Position numbers and translations under genes: made by a program. From Halomonas beimenensis (GTDB taxonomy: Bacteria; Pseudomonadota; Gammaproteobacteria; Pseudomonadales; Halomonadaceae), in NCBI RefSeq assembly GCF_002549795.1, contig NZ_CP021435.1:3286001-3350000 (forward strand): a stretch of 64,000 nucleotides of DNA, read 5' to 3'. Positions 24,820 through 32,712 of this stretch are shown in pieces. The stretch's first letter is position 1, and each line of letters begins with the position of its first letter. The notes under the pieces were generated by a model. That model did not search any database. It was not told where the DNA came from and was given only the letters and a program-made list of their open reading frames with translations.

Positions 24820-24943
24820 GATTCATTACTGCGCTCGATATCTTGGCCGCCGGCGGTACTCAACTTCCTCATTTACTGCCGTGTAAACTCCGGAGTTTCC
24901 GTTCCGGCGGCGACCAACCTATCTTCGCTCGTGACATGACTCG
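24820..24943 (+). repeat. Dispersed palindromic intergenic repeat, family 1, copy B
   Basis: Aligns with copy A (3229-3367) over its whole length and with copy C (27157-27422) outside that copy's insertions. It begins GATTCATTACTGCGCTCGAT and ends TCGCTCGTGACATGA, with CTTGGCCGCCGGCGGTACTC, CTCATTTACTG, GTAAACTCCGGAG and GTTCCGGCGGCGACCA between. The ends are inverted relative to each other. It occupies most of the 24811-25111 gap, which also holds the DnaA-box pair. Copies B and C, both in plus orientation, bracket mnmC. Confidence 0.75.
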
Positions 24944-24973
24944 AAGCTGCCCGGATCGTCCCATTACCTTGAG

Positions 24974-25010
24974 TTATCCACCGGAGGTTTCCCACAGCAT
25001 CTGTGGATAA
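24974..25010. promoter_or_regulatory. Pair of facing DnaA-type boxes upstream of mnmC
   Basis: TTATCCACC (24974-24982, one mismatch) and TGTGGATAA (25002-25010, perfect TTATCCACA on the minus strand) face each other. Between them CCACAG-CAT-CTGTGG forms a short palindrome (24992-25006). Two boxes are too few for a replication origin, but DnaA-dependent control of mnmC or DnaA titration is conceivable. Confidence 0.45.
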
Positions 25011-25111
25011 CATTGTTGAAACGCCGCGGACCCCTTGCGCCAGCCCAGTGGCGAAGGCGCCGCGGCGAGATCGATCAATTCTTGACCAACCGCATCCTGC
25101 CGGAGCCCGCC

Positions 25112-27133
25112 TTGATCGCCCATGACGCCCTGCCACCGCTGGCCGGCCTGGAGCTCGCCCGTCTCGACTGGCGCCAGGACGACAGCGGCGAGAGCGCTCC
25201 GCACTCCGCCGCCTTCGACGACGTTTACTTCTCGCGCCACGACGGCCGCGCCGAGACCGAGCATGTCTTCCTCGCCGCCAATCGCCTACCCGAGCGGTTC
25301 GGGGCCTGGCGCGAGGCGCGCCCCTTCGTGGTCGGCGAGACCGGCTTCGGCACCGGCCTCAACATGCTCTGCGCCTGGGCCTGCTTCGACGCCCATGCGC
25401 CGCCGGACGCCAGGCTGCACCTTGTCTCCACCGAGAAGTACCCGCTGGCCCGGGAGGATCTCGCCCGGGCGCTCGCCACCTGGCCGGACCTGGGCGGGCG
25501 GGCCGCGGCGCTGCTCGCCCAGTGGCCGGAGCCGGTGGCCGGCGTCCACCGGCTCTGGCTTGACGACCGGGTGACCCTGGACCTGCACTTCGGCGACACC
25601 GTGGAGCGGCTGCGCCTGCTCGACGGTCGGGTCGACGCCTGGTTCCTGGACGGCTTCGCTCCGGCCAAGAACCCCGAGATGTGGCGGCCCGAACTGTTCA
25701 CCGCCATGGCCGAGCGCTCGCGCCCTGGGGCGACCTTCGCCACCTTCACCTGCGCCGGGGTGGTCAAGCGCAGCCTGAGGGCCGCCGGCTTCGTCTGGCG
25801 CAAGGTCCCCGGCTTCGGACGCAAGCGCGAGATGCTGGCCGGCGAGATCCCCGCCCCCCCGCTGGATGGCCGGCGGACCGCCACCCCCTGGTTCACCCCG
25901 CCGGCCCCGGCGGCGGCCGAGCGGGTGGCGGTGATCGGGGCCGGGATCGCCGGAACCGCCACCGCGGCCGCCCTGGCCCGGCGCGGGGTGACGGTGACCC
26001 TCATCGACCGGGAAGGCCCCGGTGCCGGGGCCTCCGGCAATCCCCAGGGCGCCCTCTACGTGAAGCTCGCCGCCGAGACCAACCTCCAGAGCCGAACCTA
26101 CCTGGCGGGCCTGCTGCACAGCCGGCGCTGGCTCGAGGCCCTGGATCCGGCGCGCCGTCTCTGGTCGCCCTGCGGGGTCCTGCAACTGGCCACCACCGAG
26201 CGCGAGGCCCGGCGCCAGGCGCGCTTCCTCGCCCATCATCCCCTGCCGGCGCGCGTGGTGCGGGCCGTGTCGGCGGCCGAGGCCAGTCGGCTCGCCGAGA
26301 TGGCGATCGAACATGGCGGCCTGGACTACCCCCTGGCCGGCTGGGTGCGCCCCGATGCCCTCTGCGAGCGCCTGGCGGCCACGCCAGGGGTGACCCTGGT
26401 GCGCGCCGAGGTCACCGAGCTCATCCCTGGCGAGGCGGGCTGGTGCCTGGACCTCGACGCTCCCGCGGGTCGCCGACGGCTCGAGGTCGACCAGGTAGTG
26501 ATCGCCGCGGCGACAGGCTCCGATCGCTTTCCCCAAGCCGCCGCCCTGCCGCTGCAGGCGGTGCGCGGCCAGGTCTCGCGCCTGCGCCTGCCCGAGGACG
26601 CGCCGGCCCCGTCCCGGGTGGTCTGCGCCGGCGGCTACGTGATGCCGCCGCTGGACGGCATCCTGACCTTCGGCGCCACCTTCGCCCCCAGGGAGACCGA
26701 CGAGGCCGTCCTCGAGGCGGACCATGCCGCCAACCTGGCCGAGCTCGCGCGCACCCTGCCGAGCTATGCCGAGGCGCTGGCCGGGGCCGGCATCGACCTC
26801 GCCCCGGAGCGCCTCGAGGGCCGCGCCGCCGTGCGCGCCGCCAGCCCGGACAAGTCGCCCTATGCCGGGCCGGTGCCCGATGCCGAGGCCTGGCGGACCG
26901 ACTACGCCCCCCTGGCCAAGGACGCCACCCGGGTGCCGGACCTCCCCGGCCGGCACTGCTCGGGGCTGTGGATCAACGCCGCCCATGGCTCCCGGGGGCT
27001 GGCCAGTGCGCCGCTGTGCGCGGAGGTGCTCGCCTCGCGGATCTGCGACGAGCCCCTGCCCCTGGAAGTCCCGCTGGTCGATCATCTCCACCCGGGCCGG
27101 CGGCTGATTCGCGAGCTGATTCGTGGACAGTGA
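25112..27133 (+). CDS. mnmC: Bifunctional tRNA 5-methylaminomethyl-2-thiouridine biosynthesis protein
   Basis: Completes mnm5s2U at the wobble base of several tRNAs. The N-terminal domain is a SAM methyltransferase (DDVYFSRHDG, GETGFGTGLNMLCAW, WFLDGFAPAKNPEMW); the C-terminal FAD oxidase removes the carboxymethyl group (VAVIGAGIAGTATAAALARRG, GASGNPQGALYVK, GLWINAAHGSRGL). About 673 residues, close to the E. coli 668. I see no ATG near the family start; a TTG at 25112 with GGAG upstream fits best, although an open frame with another TTG reaches back to 25013 through the DnaA-box region. It is flanked by repeat copies B and C. Confidence 0.93.
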   Translation: MIAHDALPPLAGLELARLDWRQDDSGESAPHSAAFDDVYFSRHDGRAETEHVFLAANRLPERFGAWREARPFVVGETGFGTGLNMLCAWACFDAHAPPDARLHLVSTEKYPLAREDLARALATWPDLGGRAAALLAQWPEPVAGVHRLWLDDRVTLDLHFGDTVERLRLLDGRVDAWFLDGFAPAKNPEMWRPELFTAMAERSRPGATFATFTCAGVVKRSLRAAGFVWRKVPGFGRKREMLAGEIPAPPLDGRRTATPWFTPPAPAAAERVAVIGAGIAGTATAAALARRGVTVTLIDREGPGAGASGNPQGALYVKLAAETNLQSRTYLAGLLHSRRWLEALDPARRLWSPCGVLQLATTEREARRQARFLAHHPLPARVVRAVSAAEASRLAEMAIEHGGLDYPLAGWVRPDALCERLAATPGVTLVRAEVTELIPGEAGWCLDLDAPAGRRRLEVDQVVIAAATGSDRFPQAAALPLQAVRGQVSRLRLPEDAPAPSRVVCAGGYVMPPLDGILTFGATFAPRETDEAVLEADHAANLAELARTLPSYAEALAGAGIDLAPERLEGRAAVRAASPDKSPYAGPVPDAEAWRTDYAPLAKDATRVPDLPGRHCSGLWINAAHGSRGLASAPLCAEVLASRICDEPLPLEVPLVDHLHPGRRLIRELIRGQ

Positions 27134-27156
27134 GCTCCCCCTCCGACTCGGGAAGG

Positions 27157-27422
27157 GCTGATTTATTGCTGCGCTCGACGACCCACAGGGAGGTGGGAAG
27201 TGCGTGGGGTCGTAGGGAACGACCCTAGGGATCCTGGCCGCCGGCGGTACTCGCGCGCGAGCCCGGTCAACATCCTCATTTACCGCTGTGTAAACTCCGG
27301 TGTTGACTCGAAACCTTCGGTTTCTCGCCCCTGCGGGGCCGTCCTTCGGACGTTCTCTCCGCTTCGCTGCGAGTGCCGTTCCGGCGTCAGCCAGCCTCTC
27401 GTCGCTCGCGACATAAATCAGC
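27157..27422 (+). repeat. Dispersed palindromic intergenic repeat, family 1, copy C (expanded)
   Basis: Contains the same blocks as copies A and B: GCTGATTTATTGCTGCGCTCG, CCTGGCCGCCGGCGGTACTC, CATCCTCATTTACCGC, GTGTAAACTCCGG, GTTCCGGCG and GTCGCTCGCGACATAAATCA. Two extra segments, about 27182-27230 and 27306-27373, interrupt it; the first holds its own short inverted repeat (GTCGT/ACGAC) and the second two hairpins (CGAAACC/GGTTTCT and GTCCTTCGGAC-like). It fills the 27134-27514 gap after mnmC. No gene is seen there. Confidence 0.7.
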
Positions 27423-27514
27423 GATTCCCTTGATCTCGGCGCGGGAGCCCATTACAGCTTTGTGCATGGGCCGTCGTCCCGGCGATGACGGATCGCATGG
27501 CCAGGAGGCCGAGG

Positions 27515-28489
27515 ATGCAAGTCAAGCGGTGGCGAGGGAGGCGAGCGCTGGCCGGCGGACTGCTGCTGGCCCTGGCCGGCTGCGGCGAGCCCCCGGCCGG
27601 ACTGCCGGGTACCCTGGAATGGGATCGCCTGGCCCTGCCCGCCGAGGCCTCCGAGCCGGTGCGGCGCTGGGCCGTCGAGGAGGGGGAACGCGTGGCCCCG
27701 GGCCAGGTGCTGCTGGAGCTCGACGGCCGACGCCTCGAGGCGGAACTGGCGAGCGCGCGCGGCGAACTCGCCGAGGCCGAGGCCCGTCTCGCCGAGCTGC
27801 GACGGGGCCCCCGCCCCGAGCCCCTAGCGGCCGCCCGCGCCGAGCTCGACCGGGCCCTGGCGGAGCTGACCCTGGCCGAGACGACCTTCCGGCGCCGCCA
27901 GGCGCTCTTCGAGCGCGGCGCCATGGCGGAGGATGCCCGGGACATCGCGCGGGCCGAGCGGGATCGCCGACGGGCCGAGGCCGCCGCGGCACGGGCCCGG
28001 CTGGCCGAGCTCGAGGCCGGCACCCGCCGCGAGCGACTGGACCAGGCCGAGGCCGCGGTGGCCCGGGCTCGCCACCGGGTCGAGCGGCTGCGCCTCGACC
28101 GGGCGCGGCTGGTGGTGCGGGCGCCGCGGGAAGGGCGGGTCGACGCCCTGCCCTTCCCTCCCGGCGACCAGCCGCCGGCCGGCGCCACGGTGGTCAGCCT
28201 GCTGGTCGGCGAGGCCCCCTATGCGCGCTTCTTCGTCCCGGTGGACCGCCGCACCGAGCTGCAGCCGGGCGCTGCCATGCGCGTGCGGGTCGAGGGGATC
28301 GCCGAGCCCTTCCCCGCGCGCCTGATCCATGTCCGCCAGGAAGCCGCCTTCACCCCCTTCTATGCGCTGAGCGGCGAGGCCGCCAGCCGGCTGGTCTATC
28401 GCGCCGAGGCCCGCCTGGAGGGGCAAGCGGCCCGGACGCTGCCGGCCGGCCTGCCGGTGCGCGTGGAGCCGGACGATGACGCCCGCTGA
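27515..28489 (+). CDS. HlyD-type membrane fusion lipoprotein of an ABC exporter
   Basis: A 324-residue periplasmic adaptor. The signal MQVKRWRGRRALAGGLLLALAGC ends in a lipobox, so the protein is probably lipid-anchored to the inner membrane. A lipoyl half-motif (VRRWAVEEGERVAPGQVLLELDGRRLEAEL) is followed by a long alpha-hairpin coiled coil (residues about 70-190) and the second lipoyl half (LVVRAPREGRVDALPFPPGDQPPAG), then a beta domain. This is the YbhG/HlyD plan. I chose ATG 27515, which has AGGAGG 6 nt upstream; ATGs at 27485 and 27497 are in frame. The 3' end overlaps the ATPase gene by 14 bp. Confidence 0.87.
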   Translation: MQVKRWRGRRALAGGLLLALAGCGEPPAGLPGTLEWDRLALPAEASEPVRRWAVEEGERVAPGQVLLELDGRRLEAELASARGELAEAEARLAELRRGPRPEPLAAARAELDRALAELTLAETTFRRRQALFERGAMAEDARDIARAERDRRRAEAAAARARLAELEAGTRRERLDQAEAAVARARHRVERLRLDRARLVVRAPREGRVDALPFPPGDQPPAGATVVSLLVGEAPYARFFVPVDRRTELQPGAAMRVRVEGIAEPFPARLIHVRQEAAFTPFYALSGEAASRLVYRAEARLEGQAARTLPAGLPVRVEPDDDAR

Positions 28490-29420
28490 GGCCGTCCCGG
28501 TGATCCGTACCCGGGGCCTGGCCAAGCGCTTCGGCGAGCTGACGGCCGTGGAGGCGCTGGATCTGACCATCCGGCGCGGCGAGGTCTACGGCTTCCTGGG
28601 CCCCAACGGCTCGGGCAAGTCGACCACCCTGCGCATGCTCTGCGGCCTGCTGCGTCCCTCCCGGGGCGAGGTGGAGGTGCTCGGCCACTCCCTGCCCGGC
28701 GGCGCCGAGGGCCTCAAGCGGCGGCTGGGCTACATGACCCAGAGCTTCTCGCTGTACCGCGACCTGAGCGTTCGCGAGAACCTGGCCTTCCTGGCCGCCG
28801 TGCACGAGCTGCCGCGCCGCGAGACCCGGCAACGGCTGTCGGCGCTGCTGCAGCGCTATCGGCTCGAGGCCTTCCGGGACCGCCTGGCGGGCACCCTGAG
28901 CGGCGGCGAGCGCCAGCGCCTGGCACTCGCCGCGACCGTGCTCCACCGCCCCGACCTGCTGCTGCTCGACGAACCCACCAGCGCCGTGGACCCGCAATCG
29001 CGCCGTGACTTCTGGGAGTCGCTGTTCGAGCTGGCCGATGCCGGCACCACCGTGCTGGTCTCCACCCATTACATGGACGAGGCCGAGCGCTGCACCCGCC
29101 TGGCGATCCTCGACCGCGGTCGGCTGGTCGCCGACGACAGTCCCCAGGCGCTGATGCGTGACCTGCCCGGTCGGCCGCTGCGAGTGGAGGTCGATCGTCC
29201 CCGGGGGGCGCGTCGCCTGCTGGAAGCCACTCCGGGGGTGCTGGGGGCGGCCCAGATCGGCAGCGCACTGCGCCTGCTGGTCGCCTCCGCCACCGCCCCG
29301 GAGACGATCGAGGCCCGCCTGCGCGAGGCCGGCTTCTCGGCCCAGGTGACGCCGGATGCGGTCAACCTCGAGGACGTCTTCGTGGCCGCCACCCGTCGCG
29401 ACCGGGAGGCCCGGCCATGA
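28476..29420 (+). CDS. ABC-2 type exporter ATP-binding protein
   Basis: A 314-residue ATPase of the drug/lipid ABC-2 exporter class (YbhF/CcmA-DrrA-like). Walker A is GPNGSGKST, the Q-loop is YMTQSFSLYRDLSVREN, the signature is LSGGERQRLALA, Walker B is LLLLDEPTSAVD and the H-loop is VSTHYMDEAERC. A C-terminal regulatory segment follows. The Q-loop wording matches the YbhF group. It overlaps both neighbours (14 bp with the adaptor, 4 bp with the permease), so the three genes form one translationally coupled operon. Likely substrates are amphiphilic drugs or Na+/H+-linked toxic cations; not determinable here. Confidence 0.9.
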   Translation: MTPAEAVPVIRTRGLAKRFGELTAVEALDLTIRRGEVYGFLGPNGSGKSTTLRMLCGLLRPSRGEVEVLGHSLPGGAEGLKRRLGYMTQSFSLYRDLSVRENLAFLAAVHELPRRETRQRLSALLQRYRLEAFRDRLAGTLSGGERQRLALAATVLHRPDLLLLDEPTSAVDPQSRRDFWESLFELADAGTTVLVSTHYMDEAERCTRLAILDRGRLVADDSPQALMRDLPGRPLRVEVDRPRGARRLLEATPGVLGAAQIGSALRLLVASATAPETIEARLREAGFSAQVTPDAVNLEDVFVAATRRDREARP

Positions 29421-30508
29421 GGGCGCGCCGGCTGCTGGCCATCGTGATCAAGGAGCTGCGCCAGCTGCGCCGCGACCGCCTGACCTTCGCCATGATCGTC
29501 GGCATCCCGGTGATGGAGCTGGTGCTGTTCGGCTATGCGATCAACCTGGACGTACGGGGCCTGGAGGCGGTGGTGGTCGACCAGGCCGATACCGCCCGCT
29601 CCCGGGAGCTGGTGGCCCAGCTCGAGGCGACCCAGGTGATCACCCTGGAACGGCGGGCGGCGACGCCGCAGGCGGTGGACGAACTGCTGCGCCGGGGCGT
29701 GGTCGACGTGGGGCTGGTGCTGCCCGTCGACTTCGAGGCCCGGCTCGAGCGTGGCGACCGGCCGCCGGTCCAGCTGATCGTCGACGGCGCCGACCAGGCG
29801 GTACAGGCCGCCGCCCGGCAGCTGCGGCACTTCCCGGTACCGGATGCCGCCGGCTGGACGGCGCGGGTCGAGCCGGTCGAGGTGGTGAACTACTACAATC
29901 CCGAGCGCCGCGCACCGATCAACACCGTCCCCGGGCTGATCGGCGTCATCCTGACCATGACCCTGGTGCTGTTCACCGCCATCGCCCTGGTTCGCGAGCG
30001 CGAGAACGGCAACCTGGAGATGCTGATCGCCACCCCGTTGTCCCGATGGGAACTGACGCTCGGCAAGGTACTGCCCTTCGTGGCCATCGGCCTGGTCCAG
30101 GTGACGGTAGTGCTGGGGCTGGGCCGCTGGCTGTTCGGGGTCCCGTTGCGCGGCAGCCCCGCCGATCTCTACCTGGCCTCGCTGGTGTTCATCCTGGCGA
30201 GCCTGTCGCTCGGCATCTTCCTCTCGACCCTGGCGCGCAGCCAGTTCCAGGCCATGCAGATGGCCATCTTCACCTTCCTGCCGCAGATCCTGCTCTCGGG
30301 CTTCATGTTCCCCTTCGCCGGCATGCCCCGACTCGCCCAGTGGCTGGCCGAGCTGCTGCCGCTGACCCACTTCCTGCGCCTGGTCCGGGGCATCATGCTG
30401 CGCGACGCCGGCCTGCTGGAACTTTGGCCGGCGGTGGCGGCCCTGGCGGCCTTCACGGCGATCCTGCTGGGCCTGGCGGTGTCGCGCATGCACAAGCGGC
30501 TGGACTAG
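29417..30508 (+). CDS. ABC-2 type exporter permease
   Basis: A 363-residue membrane subunit. It begins MRARRLLAIVIKELRQLRRDRLTFAMIVGIPVMELVLFGYAIN, the elbow helix and TM1 usual for the YbhS/YbhR/YhhJ group, then a large periplasmic domain (about residues 45-165), then five further membrane segments (IGVILTMTLVLFTAIALVRERENGNLEMLIATPLSRWEL is the ABC-2 signature). Only one permease gene is present where E. coli ybhGFSR has two, so the transporter is probably a homodimer. The stop is 26 bp before the convergent lysR end, with no clear terminator. Confidence 0.9.
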   Translation: MRARRLLAIVIKELRQLRRDRLTFAMIVGIPVMELVLFGYAINLDVRGLEAVVVDQADTARSRELVAQLEATQVITLERRAATPQAVDELLRRGVVDVGLVLPVDFEARLERGDRPPVQLIVDGADQAVQAAARQLRHFPVPDAAGWTARVEPVEVVNYYNPERRAPINTVPGLIGVILTMTLVLFTAIALVRERENGNLEMLIATPLSRWELTLGKVLPFVAIGLVQVTVVLGLGRWLFGVPLRGSPADLYLASLVFILASLSLGIFLSTLARSQFQAMQMAIFTFLPQILLSGFMFPFAGMPRLAQWLAELLPLTHFLRLVRGIMLRDAGLLELWPAVAALAAFTAILLGLAVSRMHKRLD

Positions 30509-30534
30509 CCCCGCCGCCTGCACCGGTCCGCCCG

Positions 30535-31476
30535 TCACGGTGGTCGTGTCATGGCATCGCCAGCGGAGGGAGGCGCGGAGAGCTCGGCATCCACCCAGTC
30601 GACGATGCGCCTGAGCAGGGTACTGTCGGCATGGCGCATCTCGACCGCGTAGCCGTGGCTTTCCCGGGTCACCGTCGGTCCCAGCGGGATCAGCCGCCCC
30701 TCGCCCAGCAGGCCATCGACCAGCGGCGACCAGCCCAGGGCGATGCCTTCCCCGGCCTCGGCGGCGGCGATCAACAGCGGGTAATTGTTGTAGGAGAACA
30801 GCCGACCGGGCTCGACATGGGCATGGCCGGCCAGCGAACTCCAGCGTCGCCAATCCATCCAGCGCGGGTTGCGCCGGTCCATGTGCAACAGGGGCAAGGC
30901 CGACCACGTCGAAGGCGGGGCATCGACACTCAGGCCATGACGCTCGGCGAAGGACGGGCTGCAGACGGGGAAGACGCGCTCGGCATGGAAGCGGTCGACG
31001 CCCCCGACGCGCTCGTCGAACTGGATGCTGATGTCGGCGACCCGGACGGTCGGTTCATCGCGCCGATCAACAGCGACGACCTCGAGCTCGGCTCCCTCGA
31101 CCCATGCCTCCAGGCGCGCGAGACGCGGCAGCAGCCACAGATGCGCGAAGCCGAAATCGGCCGTGATCAGCACCCGGGGGCGGGGGGAAGCGGCACGGCG
31201 ACGCAACGCCTCGATGGACCCTTCGAGGGTCTTCAGGGCAGGGGCGATCTCGTCATAGAAACGCAGCCCCTCACGGGTCGGACGCAATCCGCCGCCGCCC
31301 CGGTCGAAGAGGATCTGCCCCACCGATTCCTCGAGGCCACGGATGCGCTGCGAGATCGCCGGCTGGGTAGTGGACAGCGCCCTGGCGGCCGCCGAGAGCG
31401 AGCCTAGCCGCACCGCCGCCTCGAAGGCCACGAGCGCCTTGAGAGTCGGCAGTCCCTCCCGGAAGCCTTCAGCCAT
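30535..31476 (-). CDS. LysR-family regulator, probable TmpR
   Basis: A 313-residue LysR-type transcription factor: N-terminal winged helix-turn-helix (LKALVAFEAAVRLGSLSAAARALSTTQPAISQRIRGLEESVGQILFDR) and a periplasmic-binding-like effector domain. It is divergent from the 2-oxoglutarate dioxygenase and HD-oxygenase genes that look like tmpA and tmpB, the place of the LysR regulator in described tmp loci. Two CATAAGGTG repeats spaced 22 bp lie at its start and in the shared promoter region (31474-31504), suitable for autoregulation and induction. The inducer would be the phosphonate; this is inferred from context only. Confidence 0.85.
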   Translation of the reverse strand: MAEGFREGLPTLKALVAFEAAVRLGSLSAAARALSTTQPAISQRIRGLEESVGQILFDRGGGGLRPTREGLRFYDEIAPALKTLEGSIEALRRRAASPRPRVLITADFGFAHLWLLPRLARLEAWVEGAELEVVAVDRRDEPTVRVADISIQFDERVGGVDRFHAERVFPVCSPSFAERHGLSVDAPPSTWSALPLLHMDRRNPRWMDWRRWSSLAGHAHVEPGRLFSYNNYPLLIAAAEAGEGIALGWSPLVDGLLGEGRLIPLGPTVTRESHGYAVEMRHADSTLLRRIVDWVDAELSAPPSAGDAMTRPP

Positions 31477-31504
31477 AAGGTGGCCCGATGAGTCGCATAA
31501 GGTG
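31474..31504. promoter_or_regulatory. Direct repeat CATAAGGTG in the lysR-tmpA promoter region
   Basis: CATAAGGTG occurs at 31474-31482 and again at 31496-31504, exactly 22 bp apart, so both copies face the same side of the helix. The first overlaps the lysR start codon. The site is between divergent genes and is the best candidate operator for the adjacent LysR protein. Confidence 0.45.
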
Positions 31505-31574
31505 CCGCCTCCTTCCCGTCGTCGTGGCCATCCCTAGACTGGTGTTCATCCCATCTTCCCGAGCGAGAGCCAGC

Positions 31575-32678
31575 ATGATGTCGAACCCGAGCTTCCAGGT
31601 CCAGGCCCATCCCCCCCGGGTCTTCGTGGTCGATGCCGGACGGCGAATCGAGCTACCCGCCCTGTGGCTGCGCGAACGTTGCCAGGATGCCGAGAGCCTG
31701 GATGCGGTGACCCAACAGCGTCTGTTCAATCCTCATGCCCTCGAGGAGGACCTGGGGCTGATCGCCGCCGAGCCCCTGGACGAGGGGCGTGCCCGGTTGT
31801 CGTTCAGCGACGGCCATCGAGGAGACTATGACTTCACGCGCCTGGCCGCCGAGTTCGACCCCGACGACGGACTACCGACGCCACTCCCCTGGGATGCCGG
31901 CGTCGATCGCACGGCCTTCACCTTCGACTGGGAGCGGATGGGGGATCCAGATCGCTTTCAGGCCTCCCTCGAGGCCTTTCTTCGCTACGGGGTACTCGTC
32001 CTCGAGAAGGTTCCCACGACGGGCGGCACCCTCGTCGAGGTCGGCGAGACCTATGGCCGGGTGCGCTCGACCAACTTCGGCCGGTACTTCGAGGTCCTCT
32101 CTCGTCCCGGGTCCAACGACCTGGCCTATCGACCGGTGCCCCTGGCCCCGCATACCGACAATCCCTACCGGAATCCGGTGCCGGGCATCCAGCTGCTGCA
32201 CTGCCTGCGCAATGAAACGTCCGGCGGCCTCTCCACCCTGGTCGACAGCCTCACCGTCGCCGAGCGGCTGCGGGCCGAGGATCCCGAGGGCTACCGCCTG
32301 CTGGCCAGCACCCCCGTCCGCTTCCGCTTCGTCGACGATGAGGTAGAGCTCATCGAGCGCCGCCCCATGATTCACCTTGATGCAAGGGGTCGCCTGACGG
32401 GCGTGCACTACAGCCCCCGGCTGGACGCCCTGCCACTGATGGACGAGGCCCGCATCCGGGCGTTTCATCGCGCCCGCCGCCGCCTCGGCGAGCTGTTCGC
32501 CGACCCGAGCTACCGGATCGCCTTCGCGCTGCGCGAAGGCGAGCTGATGATGTTCGACAACAACCGCGTGCTGCATGGACGCACCGCCTACGATCCGAAC
32601 GAGGGGCTGCGCCACCTGCAGGGCTGCTACATCGACCGGGACGGCCCTGCCGGGCGGTATCGCGCCCTGACCCCTTGA
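31575..32678 (+). CDS. tmpA: 2-oxoglutarate/Fe(II) dioxygenase, TmpA-like (gamma-butyrobetaine hydroxylase family)
   Basis: A 367-residue TauD/TfdA-fold oxygenase. The iron triad is H193-x-D195 (PHTDNPYRNP) and H334 (NRVLHGR); the downstream Arg for 2-oxoglutarate is in GLRHLQGCY. The N-terminal domain is the DUF971-type one of gamma-butyrobetaine hydroxylases, but its zinc Cys cluster is reduced to RERC followed by QDAES. Since the next gene is a PhnZ/TmpB-type HD oxygenase, I read this as TmpA, which hydroxylates (2-trimethylaminoethyl)phosphonate, rather than a carnitine enzyme. The ATG at 31575 fits the family. A gamma-butyrobetaine or trimethyllysine hydroxylase cannot be fully excluded. 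Confidence 0.75.
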   Translation: MMSNPSFQVQAHPPRVFVVDAGRRIELPALWLRERCQDAESLDAVTQQRLFNPHALEEDLGLIAAEPLDEGRARLSFSDGHRGDYDFTRLAAEFDPDDGLPTPLPWDAGVDRTAFTFDWERMGDPDRFQASLEAFLRYGVLVLEKVPTTGGTLVEVGETYGRVRSTNFGRYFEVLSRPGSNDLAYRPVPLAPHTDNPYRNPVPGIQLLHCLRNETSGGLSTLVDSLTVAERLRAEDPEGYRLLASTPVRFRFVDDEVELIERRPMIHLDARGRLTGVHYSPRLDALPLMDEARIRAFHRARRRLGELFADPSYRIAFALREGELMMFDNNRVLHGRTAYDPNEGLRHLQGCYIDRDGPAGRYRALTP

Positions 32679-32712
32679 TCCCCTTGCACCGCTTTACAGG
32701 AGACCATCCGCG

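Noticed and set aside
24974..25010. Possible replication origin
   Set aside because: Only two DnaA boxes, no AT-rich unwinding region, and no dnaA, dnaN, mnmG or parAB nearby.
31575..32678. Annotation as gamma-butyrobetaine hydroxylase for carnitine synthesis
   Set aside because: No carnitine genes are nearby, the zinc site is degenerate, and the adjoining HD oxygenase and LysR gene match the tmp pathway better. It is kept as an alternative.
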